Origin: Streptomyces sp. NRRL S-337
Lineage (GTDB): Bacteria > Actinomycetota > Actinomycetes > Streptomycetales > Streptomycetaceae
Reading direction: 5' to 3'
DNA length: 64,000 nt
Assembly (NCBI RefSeq): GCF_000720175.1
Contig: NZ_JOIX01000033.1
Location: forward strand, 13,781 to 77,780
Positions 35,390 through 44,191 of this stretch are shown piece by piece. The number at the start of each line of letters is the position of its first letter. The first letter of the stretch is position 1. A program made the translations under genes and the position numbers. The notes under the pieces are model-generated. The model made no database searches. It was not told where the DNA came from and was given only the letters and a program-made list of their open reading frames with translations.

Positions 35390-36658
35390 ATGAAGCGTGG
35401 GCTCATAGCAGCGACGGCCGTCGCGGGAATGCTGGTGAGTGTCGCTGCCTGTGGGTCCAGCGACGGCGGGAAGACGGGGGCGGACGGCTTCAAGGGCCAG
35501 AAGCTGACCGTATGGGTGATGAGCGGATCGAACCCGGAACAGTGGTCCCAGCAGGTCTCCGAGCAATTCAAGAAGAAGACCGGCGCCACGGTCGAGTTCA
35601 AGGTCCAGCAGTGGAACGGCATTCAGCAGAAGCTGAGCACCGCCCTTTCCGAGGACACCCCGCCGGACGTCGTGGAAATCGGCAACACCCAGACCGCCGC
35701 CTACGCCAAGGCCGGCGCCCTGGCCGACCTCGGTGACCTCAAGAAGGACATCGGCGCCGACTGGAACGACGCGTTCAACAAGGCGTCGGTCGTGGACGGA
35801 AAGCAGTACGCACTGCCGTGGTACGCCGGGAACCGCGTGGTGATGTACAACAAGAAGATCTGGGCGAAGGCCGGTATCAAAGGCATTCCGAAGACCCGTT
35901 CCGAGCTCTTCAAGGACTTCGACACCATCAAGAAGAAGACCGACGCCGAACCGCTCTACCTGCCCGGCCAGAACTGGTACTTCTTCGACGGCCTGACCAT
36001 CGGCACCGGGGCCGACCTGGTGAAGAAGCAGGGCGGCAAGTGGGTCTCCAACCTCGGCGACCCCAAGGTCTCCAAGGCCATGGACATCTACCGGCAGTAC
36101 CAGTCCTTCAGCACCGCGCCGAAGAACAAGGACGAAGCCACCCCGCAGCAGGCCGAGGTCTTCGCCAAGGGGAAGACCGGTGCCGTCATCGCCATGGGCT
36201 ACGAGGCCGCCACCGCCGTCAAGGCCAACCCGGACATCAAGCAGGACATCGGCTTCTTCACCATTCCGGGCGAGACCGCGGACAAGCCCGAGGGGGTATT
36301 CCTCGGCGGCTCCAACTTCGCGGTCGCCGGAATGGGCAAGAACCAGGAACTCGCCAAGGAATTCCTGAAGGTCGCACTCTCCAAGGAGAACGACGGGCAG
36401 ATGGTCAAGGAGGCCGGCTGGACCCCGAAGTCCGCCGACCTGGCCGGCGCCGCCAAGGAGAATCCGGCCGCCGCGGCCGCCGCCCCCGCGGCACAGAAGT
36501 CCGGCGGCACCACTCCGCTCATTCCGCAGTGGGCCGCCGTGGAGAACGTCCCGAACCCCATCAAGAGCTACATGACGGCCGTGCTGAACGGTAAGTCCCC
36601 GGCCGACGCCGCCAAGGACATCGAGTCCGAGATCAACTCGCGGCTCGCCAAGCAGTAA
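35390..36658 (+). CDS. dasA: Chitobiose-binding lipoprotein DasA
   Basis: DasA is the extracellular solute-binding lipoprotein for N,N'-diacetylchitobiose. The 422-residue protein has a lipoprotein signal with lipobox VAAC (Cys near residue 21), then a type 1 sugar-binding fold (LTVWVMSG, DVVEIGNTQTAAYAKAGAL, YALPWYAGNRVVMYNKKIW). GGGGAG precedes the ATG. It is the first gene of dasABC. The ATPase is not encoded here; in Streptomyces the shared MsiK ATPase serves this importer. Expression is controlled by the dre sites upstream. Confidence 0.95.
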   Translation: MKRGLIAATAVAGMLVSVAACGSSDGGKTGADGFKGQKLTVWVMSGSNPEQWSQQVSEQFKKKTGATVEFKVQQWNGIQQKLSTALSEDTPPDVVEIGNTQTAAYAKAGALADLGDLKKDIGADWNDAFNKASVVDGKQYALPWYAGNRVVMYNKKIWAKAGIKGIPKTRSELFKDFDTIKKKTDAEPLYLPGQNWYFFDGLTIGTGADLVKKQGGKWVSNLGDPKVSKAMDIYRQYQSFSTAPKNKDEATPQQAEVFAKGKTGAVIAMGYEAATAVKANPDIKQDIGFFTIPGETADKPEGVFLGGSNFAVAGMGKNQELAKEFLKVALSKENDGQMVKEAGWTPKSADLAGAAKENPAAAAAAPAAQKSGGTTPLIPQWAAVENVPNPIKSYMTAVLNGKSPADAAKDIESEINSRLAKQ

Positions 36659-36669
36659 CCACACCGGCT

Positions 36670-36703
36670 GCGTACGGGGCCGGCCGTCCCCGGTCCCGTA
36701 CGC
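36670..36703 (+). terminator. Intercistronic hairpin between dasA and dasB
   Basis: GCGTACGGG (36670-36678) pairs perfectly with CCCGTACGC (36695-36703) just after the dasA stop. Such hairpins usually attenuate readthrough or stabilise the binding-protein message so that DasA exceeds the permeases. Confidence 0.55.
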
Positions 36704-36765
36704 GCGTCAGCAGGTGCACACCGACCTTCACGGCAACCCGGCGACAACAAGGGGGAACAGGGGCC

Positions 36766-37803
36766 ATGGCAGTGCAGCTCGACGCCGCGGGGGAAGAGAC
36801 CGCGCCGCACACCGGCAAGGGGGCAGACCCGCCCACCCGCGGCACCGCAGGCGGACGGACCACCCGCCGCACCCCTCGGCCTCCCGCCCGCCGCACCCCT
36901 CGGCCTCCCGCCCGCCGCACCCCGTATCTCCTCCTGCTGCCCGCCCTCCTCGCCACCGCCGTCTTCCTCGGCTGGCCGCTGGTCCGCAACCTGCTGCTCT
37001 CCTTCCAGAACCTCAACATGAAGGAGCTCATCCAGCACCTCACCGACTGGCGCGGGACCGGCAACTACCAGGAGGTCCTGGGCAGCGAGCAGTTCTGGCG
37101 GGTCACCGGCCGGACCGTCGTCTTCACCGCCGTCAACGTGGTGCTGATCATGGTCCTGGGCGTGCTGATCGGACTGCTGCTGGCCCGGCTCGGCAAGAAG
37201 ATGCGGCTGACGCTGTCGCTCGCACTGGTCCTGGCCTGGGCGATGCCGGTGGTCGCCGCCACCACCGTCTTCCAGTGGCTCTTCGACTCCCGCTACGGCG
37301 TCGTCAACTGGCTGCTCGACAAGCTCGGCCGGCACGGCATGGCCCACTACGACTGGGTCGGCACCCAGCTGTCGACCTTCTTCGTGATCACCGTGCTGAT
37401 CGTGTGGCAGTCCCTGCCGTTCGTGGCCCTCAACCTCTACGCGGCCACCACGACCATCCCCCGGGAGCTCTACGAAGCCGCCCGGATGGACGGGGCCGGC
37501 ACCTGGAAGGTCTTCACCTCCGTCACCTTCCCCTTCCTCAAGCCGTTCTTCCTGGCCACCACGTTCCTGGAGATCATCTGGGTCTTCAAGGCGTTCCCGC
37601 AGATCTTCGCGATCAACCAGGGCGGCCCGGACCGGCTCACCGAAACCCTGCCGATCTACGCCTTCACCGAGGGCGTCGGCAACCTCCACTTCGGCATGGG
37701 CGCCGCGATCTCCCTGCTGACCATCGCCGTGCTGCTCGTGATGACCGCCTACTACCTGCGTCTGACGCTCAAGCAGGAACAGCAAGAGGAGAACGAGCTG
37801 TGA
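36766..37803 (+). CDS. dasB: Chitobiose ABC transporter permease DasB
   Basis: The 345-residue inner-membrane permease has six helices starting at about residue 53 and the EAA loop that contacts the ATPase (ELYEAARMDGAGTWKVFTSVTFPFLKP). The cytoplasmic N-terminus of about 50 residues is unusual. It contains a perfect tandem peptide repeat RRTPRPPA encoded by two identical 24-base units (36865-36888 and 36889-36912) plus a partial third. The C-terminus reads LKQEQQEENEL, and the stop overlaps dasC (GTGA). Confidence 0.93.
   Translation: MAVQLDAAGEETAPHTGKGADPPTRGTAGGRTTRRTPRPPARRTPRPPARRTPYLLLLPALLATAVFLGWPLVRNLLLSFQNLNMKELIQHLTDWRGTGNYQEVLGSEQFWRVTGRTVVFTAVNVVLIMVLGVLIGLLLARLGKKMRLTLSLALVLAWAMPVVAATTVFQWLFDSRYGVVNWLLDKLGRHGMAHYDWVGTQLSTFFVITVLIVWQSLPFVALNLYAATTTIPRELYEAARMDGAGTWKVFTSVTFPFLKPFFLATTFLEIIWVFKAFPQIFAINQGGPDRLTETLPIYAFTEGVGNLHFGMGAAISLLTIAVLLVMTAYYLRLTLKQEQQEENEL
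36865..36923 (+). repeat. In-frame 24-base tandem repeat inside dasB
   Basis: Two perfect 24-base copies and an 11-base partial copy encode RRTPRPPA-RRTPRPPA-RRTP in the cytoplasmic tail. Identity at every base, including wobble positions, points to a recent slippage duplication. Confidence 0.8.
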
Positions 37804-38639
37804 AGCGCACGGCCCTTTCGACGGCCGGCCGCATCTGGCCCAACGCCACGGCGGCCCTGCTCGCCCTCGGTTTCGCCTTCCCCGTCTACTGGATGTTCAG
37901 CACGGCCTTCAAACCGACCCGGGACATCATCACCGAGGACCCGGTGTGGTTCCCCCTCCACGGCACCGTCGAGCACTTCGCGACGGCCGTGAACGCCCCC
38001 CACTTCTGGGCACTGGCCGGCAACTCGGCCGTCGTGACCGTCCTGGCCGTCGGGCTGTCCCTGGTCATCGCGCTCTGCGGGGCGTTCGCCCTCACCCGGA
38101 TGCGCTTCAAGGGCCGCCGCGGCATCCTGCTGACCTTCATGGTCGCCCAGATGGCGCCGTGGGAGGTCATGGTGATCTCCATCTACCTGATCGTCCGGGA
38201 CGCCGACCTGCTCAACAGCCTGGTACCGCTCACCTGCTTCTACACGCTGATGGTGCTGCCCTTCACCCTGCTGACACTGCGCGGCTACGTCGCCGCGGTG
38301 CCCAGGGAACTGGAGGAGTCCGCGATGGTCGACGGCTGCTCCCGGCGGCAGGCGTTCCGCAAGGTCGTCCTCCCGCTGCTGGCACCCGGCCTGATGGCCA
38401 CCTCCCTCTTCGGCTTCATCACCGCCTGGAACGAGTTCCCGCTCGTGCTGGTCCTCAACAAGGAGCCGGGCACCGGCACGCTGCCGCTGTGGCTCTCGCA
38501 GTTCCAGACCCAGTTCGGCGACGACTGGGGCGCCACCATGGCCGCCGCCTCCCTCTTCGCCGTCCCCGTCCTCGTCCTCTTCCTGTTCCTGCAACGCAAG
38601 GCGGTCGGCGGTCTCACCTCCGGCGCAGTGAAGGGATAA
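37800..38639 (+). CDS. dasC: Chitobiose ABC transporter permease DasC
   Basis: The 279-residue permease has six transmembrane helices and the EAA loop (ELEESAMVDGCSRRQAFRKVVLPLLAPGL). It pairs with DasB as the membrane core of the importer. Start GTG 37800 overlaps the dasB stop by four bases, so the two are coupled. A short nine-base gap leads to dasD, making dasABCD one transcription unit under dasA promoter control. Confidence 0.94.
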   Translation: MKRTALSTAGRIWPNATAALLALGFAFPVYWMFSTAFKPTRDIITEDPVWFPLHGTVEHFATAVNAPHFWALAGNSAVVTVLAVGLSLVIALCGAFALTRMRFKGRRGILLTFMVAQMAPWEVMVISIYLIVRDADLLNSLVPLTCFYTLMVLPFTLLTLRGYVAAVPRELEESAMVDGCSRRQAFRKVVLPLLAPGLMATSLFGFITAWNEFPLVLVLNKEPGTGTLPLWLSQFQTQFGDDWGATMAAASLFAVPVLVLFLFLQRKAVGGLTSGAVKG

Positions 38640-38647
38640 CGCACGCC

Positions 38648-40180
38648 ATGCCACCTCTCGTCCGCCCGGTACGCCCCACCGACACCCTCACCCGCGACGC
38701 GCTCGCCGTCCTCCAGCCCGGCTTCACCGGCACCACCGCCCCCGACTGGCTGCTGCGCCGGCTCGGCGAGGGCCTGACCACGGTCGGCCTCTTCGGCCGC
38801 AACGTGGCGAACCCCGGCCAACTGGCCGCGCTGACCGGCCGGTTGCGCACGGAACGCCCGGACGTCCTGGTCGCCGTCGACGAGGAGGGCGGCGACGTCA
38901 CCCGCCTCGAAGTGCGCGGCGGCTCCTCCTTCCCCGGCAACCACGCGCTGGGCGCCGTCGACGACCCGGCCCTGACCCGCGCGGTCGCCCGGGAACTCGG
39001 CCGCCGGCTGGCCGAGTGCGGCATCACCCTCAACTGGGCACCGTCCGCCGACGTCAACTCCAACCCGGACAACCCGGTCATCGGCGTCCGCTCCTTCGGC
39101 GCCGACCCGCACCTGGTCGCCCGGCACACGGCCGCCTACGTCGAGGGCCTGCAGTCCGCCGGCGTGGCCGCCTGCACCAAGCACTTCCCCGGCCACGGCG
39201 ACACCGCCGTCGACTCCCACCTCGACCTGCCGCGGATCGCCGCCGACCTGGCCACCCTCCAGGAGCGCGAACTCGTACCGTTCCGCGCCGCGATCGCGGC
39301 CGGCACCCGCGCCGTGATGAGCGCCCACATCCTGCTGCCCGCACTGGACGGCGACCGCCCCGCCACGCTCAGCCCGGCCGCCCTGCACGGCCTGCTGCGC
39401 GCCCCCGTCACCGAGGGCGGCCTCGGCTTCGACGGCCTGATCGTCACCGACGGCATGGAGATGCAGGCCGTCTCCGCCACCTACGGCATCGCACATGGCA
39501 GCGTGCTCGCCCTCGCGGCCGGCGCGGACGCGATCTGCGTGGGCGGCGGCCTCGCCGACGAGGACATCGTGCTGCGGCTGCGCGACGCCCTGGTGGCGGC
39601 GGTGCGCGACGGCGAACTGCCGGAGGAGCGGCTGGCCGACGCCGCGGCACGGGTGCGCGCCCTGGCGCGCTGGACCCGGGACGCGGGGGAGGGGGCCGCC
39701 CCCGCGCCGGGGATCGGCCTCACCGCCGCCCGGCGCGCCCTGCGCCGCACCGCGGGCGGCCAGCCCTACGCACCGCTCACCGGCGCCGCCTACGTCGCGG
39801 CGTTCACCCCGCTCGCCAACATCGCGGTCGGCGACGAGACTCCGTGGGGCGTCGCCGCCGAACTGGCCCGCCTGCTGCCGGGCACCGACACCGGCACCTA
39901 CACCGCGGACGCCGCCGCCGCGGCCGGGACCCCGGCACTGGTCGAGGGTCTGCTCACCGCGGCCGCCGGCCGCCGGATCGTGGCCGTCGTCCGCGATGTC
40001 CACCGCCACCCCTGGATGGCCGACGCCCTGGCCGCCCTCCTGGCCGCCCGCCCCGGCACCGCCGTCGTCGAAATGGGCGTCCCCCAGGCCCCGCCGCGGG
40101 GCGCCCTCCACCTCGCCACCCACGGCGCCGCCCGGGTCTGCGGCCAGGCCGCGGCCGAGGCCCTCACCGGGCGCCTCTGA
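38648..40180 (+). CDS. dasD: Glycoside hydrolase family 3 beta-N-acetylglucosaminidase DasD
   Basis: This cytoplasmic GH3 NagZ-type enzyme would cleave imported chitobiose to GlcNAc. The 510-residue protein has the NagZ signature KHFPGHGDTAVDSH (near residue 180, with the catalytic His-Asp dyad) and the nucleophile Asp in VTDGMEM. No signal peptide is present, in line with an intracellular role after DasABC import. A second C-terminal domain (about 370-510) is present, as in Streptomyces DasD. Its stop codon is part of a 16-base tandem repeat (40178-40225). Confidence 0.92.
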   Translation: MPPLVRPVRPTDTLTRDALAVLQPGFTGTTAPDWLLRRLGEGLTTVGLFGRNVANPGQLAALTGRLRTERPDVLVAVDEEGGDVTRLEVRGGSSFPGNHALGAVDDPALTRAVARELGRRLAECGITLNWAPSADVNSNPDNPVIGVRSFGADPHLVARHTAAYVEGLQSAGVAACTKHFPGHGDTAVDSHLDLPRIAADLATLQERELVPFRAAIAAGTRAVMSAHILLPALDGDRPATLSPAALHGLLRAPVTEGGLGFDGLIVTDGMEMQAVSATYGIAHGSVLALAAGADAICVGGGLADEDIVLRLRDALVAAVRDGELPEERLADAAARVRALARWTRDAGEGAAPAPGIGLTAARRALRRTAGGQPYAPLTGAAYVAAFTPLANIAVGDETPWGVAAELARLLPGTDTGTYTADAAAAAGTPALVEGLLTAAAGRRIVAVVRDVHRHPWMADALAALLAARPGTAVVEMGVPQAPPRGALHLATHGAARVCGQAAAEALTGRL

Positions 40181-40225
40181 AACACGGACCGGCTGAAACA
40201 CGGACCGGCCGGGATACGGACCGGC
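40178..40225. repeat. 16-base tandem repeats starting at the dasD stop codon
   Basis: TGAAACACGGACCGGC occurs perfectly at 40178-40193 and 40194-40209, with a third copy (three mismatches) at 40210-40225. The first copy includes the dasD stop. Confidence 0.7.
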
Positions 40226-40286
40226 CGGGACGCTCCGCGTGGGAACGCCCCGGCCGGGCCGTGTGCGGGCGCGCCCCGCGGGCGGG

Positions 40287-41069
40287 TCAGATGCCCTGCC
40301 ACTCCGGCTTCGCCGCGTAGGTGGCGCGGAAGTACTCGGCGAGCTTCAGCTTGCCGGCCGCGGCCTCGTCGACGACGACCGTGGCGTGCGGGTGCAGCTG
40401 GAGCGCGGAGGCCGGGACCAGCGCGGCCACCGGGCCCTCCACCGCATGGGCCACCGCGTCCGCCTTGCCCTCACCGGTGGCCAGCAGCACCAGGTGCCGG
40501 GCCTCCAGGATGGTGCCGATGCCCTGGGTGATGACGTGGTGCGGGACCTCGTCGAGGCTGTCGAAGAACCGGGCGTTGTCCTCCCGGGTCTGCCGGGTCA
40601 GCGTCTTGATGCGGGTCCGCGACGCCAGCGAGGAGCAGGGCTCGTTGAAGCCGATGTGCCCGTCGGTGCCGATGCCGAGCAGCTGGAGGTCCACCCCGCC
40701 GGCCTCGCCCAGCGCCCGGTCGTACGCCTCGCAGGCGGCCTGGACGTCCTCCGCCGTACCGTCCGGCCCCATGAACGCGCCCTCGTCCAGACCGAGCGGC
40801 TCGACCACCTCGCGCAGCACCACCGAGCGGTAGGACTCGGGGTGCCCGGCCGGCAGCCCGACGTACTCGTCGAGCTGGCAGATCCGGGTCCGCGAGGCGT
40901 CCACCTCGCCGGCCCTGACCTTCGCCGCCAGCGCCTGGTAGATGGGCAGCGGGGTCGAGCCGGTGGCCACCCCCAGCAGCGCATCGGGCTTGCGCCGCAC
41001 CAGGGTGGCGATGGCCTCCGCGATCAGCTCGCCGCCTGCCGTGGCGTCCGGAACGATGACAACTTCCAC
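40287..41069 (-). CDS. nagB: Glucosamine-6-phosphate deaminase
   Basis: NagB converts glucosamine-6-phosphate to fructose-6-phosphate and ammonia, feeding the amino sugar into glycolysis. The 260-residue protein has the family motifs: GVATGSTPLPIYQ, CQLDEYVGLPAGHPESYR (catalytic Asp), LLGIGTDGHIGFNEP (catalytic His) and the TQGIGTI segment. Start GTG 41069 has an AGG-rich site upstream. A dre operator at 41136-41151 places it in the DasR regulon. It is convergent with dasD, completing the uptake-hydrolysis-deamination set. Confidence 0.96.
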   Translation of the reverse strand: MEVVIVPDATAGGELIAEAIATLVRRKPDALLGVATGSTPLPIYQALAAKVRAGEVDASRTRICQLDEYVGLPAGHPESYRSVVLREVVEPLGLDEGAFMGPDGTAEDVQAACEAYDRALGEAGGVDLQLLGIGTDGHIGFNEPCSSLASRTRIKTLTRQTREDNARFFDSLDEVPHHVITQGIGTILEARHLVLLATGEGKADAVAHAVEGPVAALVPASALQLHPHATVVVDEAAAGKLKLAEYFRATYAAKPEWQGI

Positions 41070-41135
41070 GCTTGGCCTGCCGTTCTGGAGAAGGGTCCGA
41101 GGGGTCCGAAGGGCCTGAAAGGGCCCATGAAGTGA

Positions 41136-41151
41136 GGTGGTATAGACCAAT
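41136..41151 (-). promoter_or_regulatory. DasR operator (dre) upstream of nagB
   Basis: GGTGGTATAGACCAAT contains TGGTATAGACCA, one mismatch from the DasR core TGGTCTAGACCA. It lies 67-82 bases upstream of the nagB start codon. Confidence 0.8.
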
Positions 41152-41242
41152 CTATCAGAGGGTGGGCCCCCGGACCGGGTGGCGGCGCCGAACGGCGGGC
41201 GGCGGCTTTCCGTCGGTACGGTGGCCGGCGGGTGAGGCGGCG

Positions 41243-42022
41243 TCAGAGCAGGCCGCCACCCGTCGCGTCGATCCACTGCCCGGTCACCCACCGGCTGTCG
41301 TCCGAGGCCAGGAAGGCCACGATGTCGGCGATCTCCGCGCCGCCCGCGACCCGGCCCAGCGGCGACAGCCCGCGCACCCGCACCCGGGCCGCGGCGTTGC
41401 CCTCGCCCCGCAGCCAGCCGGCGTTCATGTCGGTGTCCACCGCCCCCGGCGCCACCGCGTTGACCGTGATGCCGCGCGGCCCCAGGTCCTTGGCGAGGGT
41501 CGAGGTGAAGACGTCGACGGCCCCCTTCGACATGGCGTACGCGATCAGCTCCGGCTTCGCGGCGCCGCGGGTCAGGCCGGTGGAGACATTGACGATCCGC
41601 CCGCCGTCGCGCAGCCGGGACAGCCCCCGCTGCACCAGGAAGAACGGCGCCTTGGTGTTGACCGCGAAGAGGCGGTCGAAGTCCTCCTCGGTGAGCGCGC
41701 CGATCCCCTTGAGCGTCCCGTCCACCGCCTTGTTGATTCCGGCGTTGTTGACCAGGACGTCCAGCCCCGCGGCCTGCTCGTCGAACGCGGCCCACAGCGC
41801 TTCGGCGTCCCCCGGCACGCCCAGCTCCGCCTGGACGGTGAAGGCCGTCCCGCCCGCGGCCTCGATCGCCGCGACGGTCTCCTTCGCCGCCGCCTCGTCG
41901 TGGCCGTAGTGGACGGCCACCCGGGCGCCGTCCCGCCCCAGCCGTTCCGAGATCGCCCGGCCGATCCCCCTGCCGCCGCCGGTGACCAGTGCCGTCCTGC
42001 CGCTGAGCGCACCCATGGACAT
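41243..42022 (-). CDS. Short-chain dehydrogenase/reductase
   Basis: The 259-residue classical SDR has a Rossmann nucleotide motif TGGGRGIG (about 15-22), NNAG in the central strand, and the catalytic Ser (NVSTG) with YxxxK (YAMSK). The basic context after the glycine motif favours NADPH. The substrate is not identifiable; similar enzymes are annotated as 3-oxoacyl-ACP reductases or glucose dehydrogenases. ATG 42022 and ATG 42016 are both possible. It sits between nagB and the sensor kinase without obvious operon links. Confidence 0.85.
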   Translation of the reverse strand: MSMGALSGRTALVTGGGRGIGRAISERLGRDGARVAVHYGHDEAAAKETVAAIEAAGGTAFTVQAELGVPGDAEALWAAFDEQAAGLDVLVNNAGINKAVDGTLKGIGALTEEDFDRLFAVNTKAPFFLVQRGLSRLRDGGRIVNVSTGLTRGAAKPELIAYAMSKGAVDVFTSTLAKDLGPRGITVNAVAPGAVDTDMNAGWLRGEGNAAARVRVRGLSPLGRVAGGAEIADIVAFLASDDSRWVTGQWIDATGGGLL

Positions 42023-42252
42023 GTGCCCCTCCCCATCCGTGTCCGGTGCCCCCGCCGCGCGGGCGCACCGCTCCGTCCGCCGGGCGACGTGTTTTGTATC
42101 GCTCGGTCCAGAATGACGTTAGCACGCATCCCGGGTCGCGCGGTACGGAAACGTGGATCATCGAGCCGGGCCGTCACCGGCCCCGGAAACACCCGCGGGC
42201 CGCGGCGCCGGGACAGGACCCTCAACCTGTCATCGGCACCGCAGCCCGGAGC

Positions 42253-42412
42253 TGACATCGGCCGGCCCCGCCGTACGGACGATGGGCTCCCCCTTGTGCG
42301 GTGGGGTCGCCGTCCCGTCCTGGGACCGGTCGATCGGAGGCCTCGGCGCAGTCAGGGCAGAGAGCGCTTCGGGCCTCGTTCCGTCCTCCTGTGCGGGGAG
42401 GGCGGAGGTCTT
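42253..42412 (+). ncRNA. Candidate small RNA upstream of the sensor kinase gene
   Basis: The 484-base gap between the SDR and kinase genes ends with a terminator-like hairpin: CCGTCCTCC (42381-42389) pairs with GGAGGGCGG (42397-42405), followed by AGGTCTTTG. A second hairpin, GTCCC/GGGAC, lies at 42312-42326. S. coelicolor encodes a conserved 159-base sRNA (scr5239) in the corresponding intergenic region, as I recall its position. The 5' end and strand here are guesses; only the hairpin is seen directly. Confidence 0.3.
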
Positions 42413-42422
42413 TGCTGAATTC

Positions 42423-42434
42423 TGGACTAGACCA
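42423..42434 (+). promoter_or_regulatory. dre-like site upstream of the PdtaS-like kinase
   Basis: TGGACTAGACCA differs from the DasR core TGGTCTAGACCA at one base. It lies 73-84 bases upstream of the kinase start codon and six kilobases from dasR. Confidence 0.5.
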
Positions 42435-42506
42435 TTCTCACTTGTCCATGCCCTTGCGGGGACAACACTCATACCGTACGCCGGTAGGCTCCAAGACGTG
42501 CCCTCC

Positions 42507-43979
42507 ATGAACGATCTCGTACGCCAGCACACCGCTCTGAGCGACTCCGACCTCGAGTGGCTCCATCTGCTGGTCTCGGAGTGGCAGCTGCTCTCCGACC
42601 TGTCCTTCGCCGATCTCGTCCTCTGGGTCCCGACGCTCGACGGCACCCGTTACGTCTCGGTCGCCCAGATGCGTCCCAACACCGGCCCCACTTCCTACCA
42701 GGACGACATGGTCGGCCACCTCGTTCCCCGGGGACGCCGGCCGATGCTGGATTCCGCCTTGGACGAGGGCCGCATCGTACGCGAGGGCGACCCGGAGTGG
42801 CGAGAGGAAGTTCCGGTCCGGGTCGAGTCCATCCCGGTACGGCGCGAGGGCCGGGTGCTCGGCGTGATCGCCCGGAACACCAATCTGCTGACCGTACGCA
42901 CCCCCAGCCGGCTGGAGCTCACCTACCTCCAGAGCGCCTCCGACCTCGCCCAGATGATCGCTGCCGGAACGTTTCCGTTCCCGGGCCAGCAGGTCGACAT
43001 GGATGCCTCGCCGCGCGCCGGCGACGGGCTGATCCGGCTCGACGCGGACGGCATCGTCCAGTACGCCAGCCCCAACGCGCTCTCCGCCTACCACCGGCTC
43101 GGTCTCGCCGCGGACCTCGTGGGCCACCACCTCGGGCAGGCCACCGCCGAACTGGCCCCGGCCCGCGGCCCGGTGGACGAGGCCCTGGTCAAGCTGGCCA
43201 GCGGCTGGGCGCCCCGGGAATTCGAGGTCGAGGGCAATGACGGCGTGATTCAATTGCGCGCCATTCCGCTCAAACCGAAGGGCACGCATATCGGTTCCCT
43301 GGTGCTGCTGCGGGACGTCACCGAACTGCGCCGGCGCGAACGGGAACTGATCACCAAAGACGCGACCATCCGGGAAATCCACCACAGGGTGAAGAACAAT
43401 TTGCAGACAGTGGCCGCGCTGCTACGGCTGCAGTCCCGCCGGATGGATTCCGAGCAGGGCCGCGAGGCGCTCAACGAGGCCGTGCGCAGGGTGGGTTCGA
43501 TCGCGATCGTGCACGAGACGCTGTCCCAGAACCTCGACGAACGGGTCCAGTTCGACGAGATCGCCGACCGGGTGCTGGCCATGGTCGCGGAGATCTCCCC
43601 GGGCAAGGTGACCACCCGCCGCACCGGGCGGTTCGGCATCCTCGACGCCGAGGTGGCCACCCCACTGTCGATGGTCCTCACCGAAATCCTGCAGAACGCC
43701 CTGGAGCACGCCTTCGACCAGGCCGAGCAGGGCGTCGTCGAGGTGGGCGCGGTGCGCGGCGGCAGCCGGACCGACCCCCGGCTGATCGTCACCGTCCAGG
43801 ACAACGGCCGCGGCCTGCCCGAGGACTTCGACCCGCAGCGCGCCGGAAACCTCGGGCTGCAGATCGTACGGACCCTGGTGGAAGGGGAGTTGGGCGGCAC
43901 CTTCGACATGGTGCGGGCACCCGAGCGCGGCACCCGGGTCCTCCTCGACATCCCCGTACGGCCGGAGAAGCCGCACTAG
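42507..43979 (+). CDS. GAF/PAS sensor histidine kinase (PdtaS-like, HisKA_2)
   Basis: The 490-residue soluble kinase has an N-terminal GAF-like sensor (about 30-145), a PAS domain (about 165-285, GLIRLDADGIVQYASPNA) and a HisKA_2/HATPase module. The phospho-His is in REIHHRVKNNLQTV, with N-box EILQNALEHAF and G-box DNGRGLP. This architecture is that of mycobacterial PdtaS, whose partner PdtaR is an ANTAR RNA-binding regulator; no PdtaR gene is in the window. ATG 42507 or GTG 42498 may start it; TAGGCT lies seven bases before the GTG. Confidence 0.9.
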   Translation: MNDLVRQHTALSDSDLEWLHLLVSEWQLLSDLSFADLVLWVPTLDGTRYVSVAQMRPNTGPTSYQDDMVGHLVPRGRRPMLDSALDEGRIVREGDPEWREEVPVRVESIPVRREGRVLGVIARNTNLLTVRTPSRLELTYLQSASDLAQMIAAGTFPFPGQQVDMDASPRAGDGLIRLDADGIVQYASPNALSAYHRLGLAADLVGHHLGQATAELAPARGPVDEALVKLASGWAPREFEVEGNDGVIQLRAIPLKPKGTHIGSLVLLRDVTELRRRERELITKDATIREIHHRVKNNLQTVAALLRLQSRRMDSEQGREALNEAVRRVGSIAIVHETLSQNLDERVQFDEIADRVLAMVAEISPGKVTTRRTGRFGILDAEVATPLSMVLTEILQNALEHAFDQAEQGVVEVGAVRGGSRTDPRLIVTVQDNGRGLPEDFDPQRAGNLGLQIVRTLVEGELGGTFDMVRAPERGTRVLLDIPVRPEKPH

Positions 43980-44068
43980 GCAGCAGCGGGGGAGGTCCCC
44001 CGGGGGAAATCCCGCCGGCCGGGTGCGGTGGCCGGCCCGGCCCCGTCGTCGGGCCCGGAACAGCAACA

Positions 44069-44094
44069 AGCCCCGGACCGATCGGTCCGGGGCT
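44069..44094. terminator. Perfect 26-base palindrome, bidirectional terminator
   Basis: Bases 44069-44081 are the exact complement of 44082-44094, centred on CGATCG, between the convergent kinase and wblE genes. As RNA it forms a long hairpin with a small loop. Confidence 0.75.
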
Positions 44095-44191
44095 CAAAGC
44101 TATTGCGATGCGATAACGACCGGGCTTCTCAGCGCCGTGCGTGCATCGGGGGTACTGCGCGCTGCGGCTCGGGGGCCACGGGGCGGCTGGC

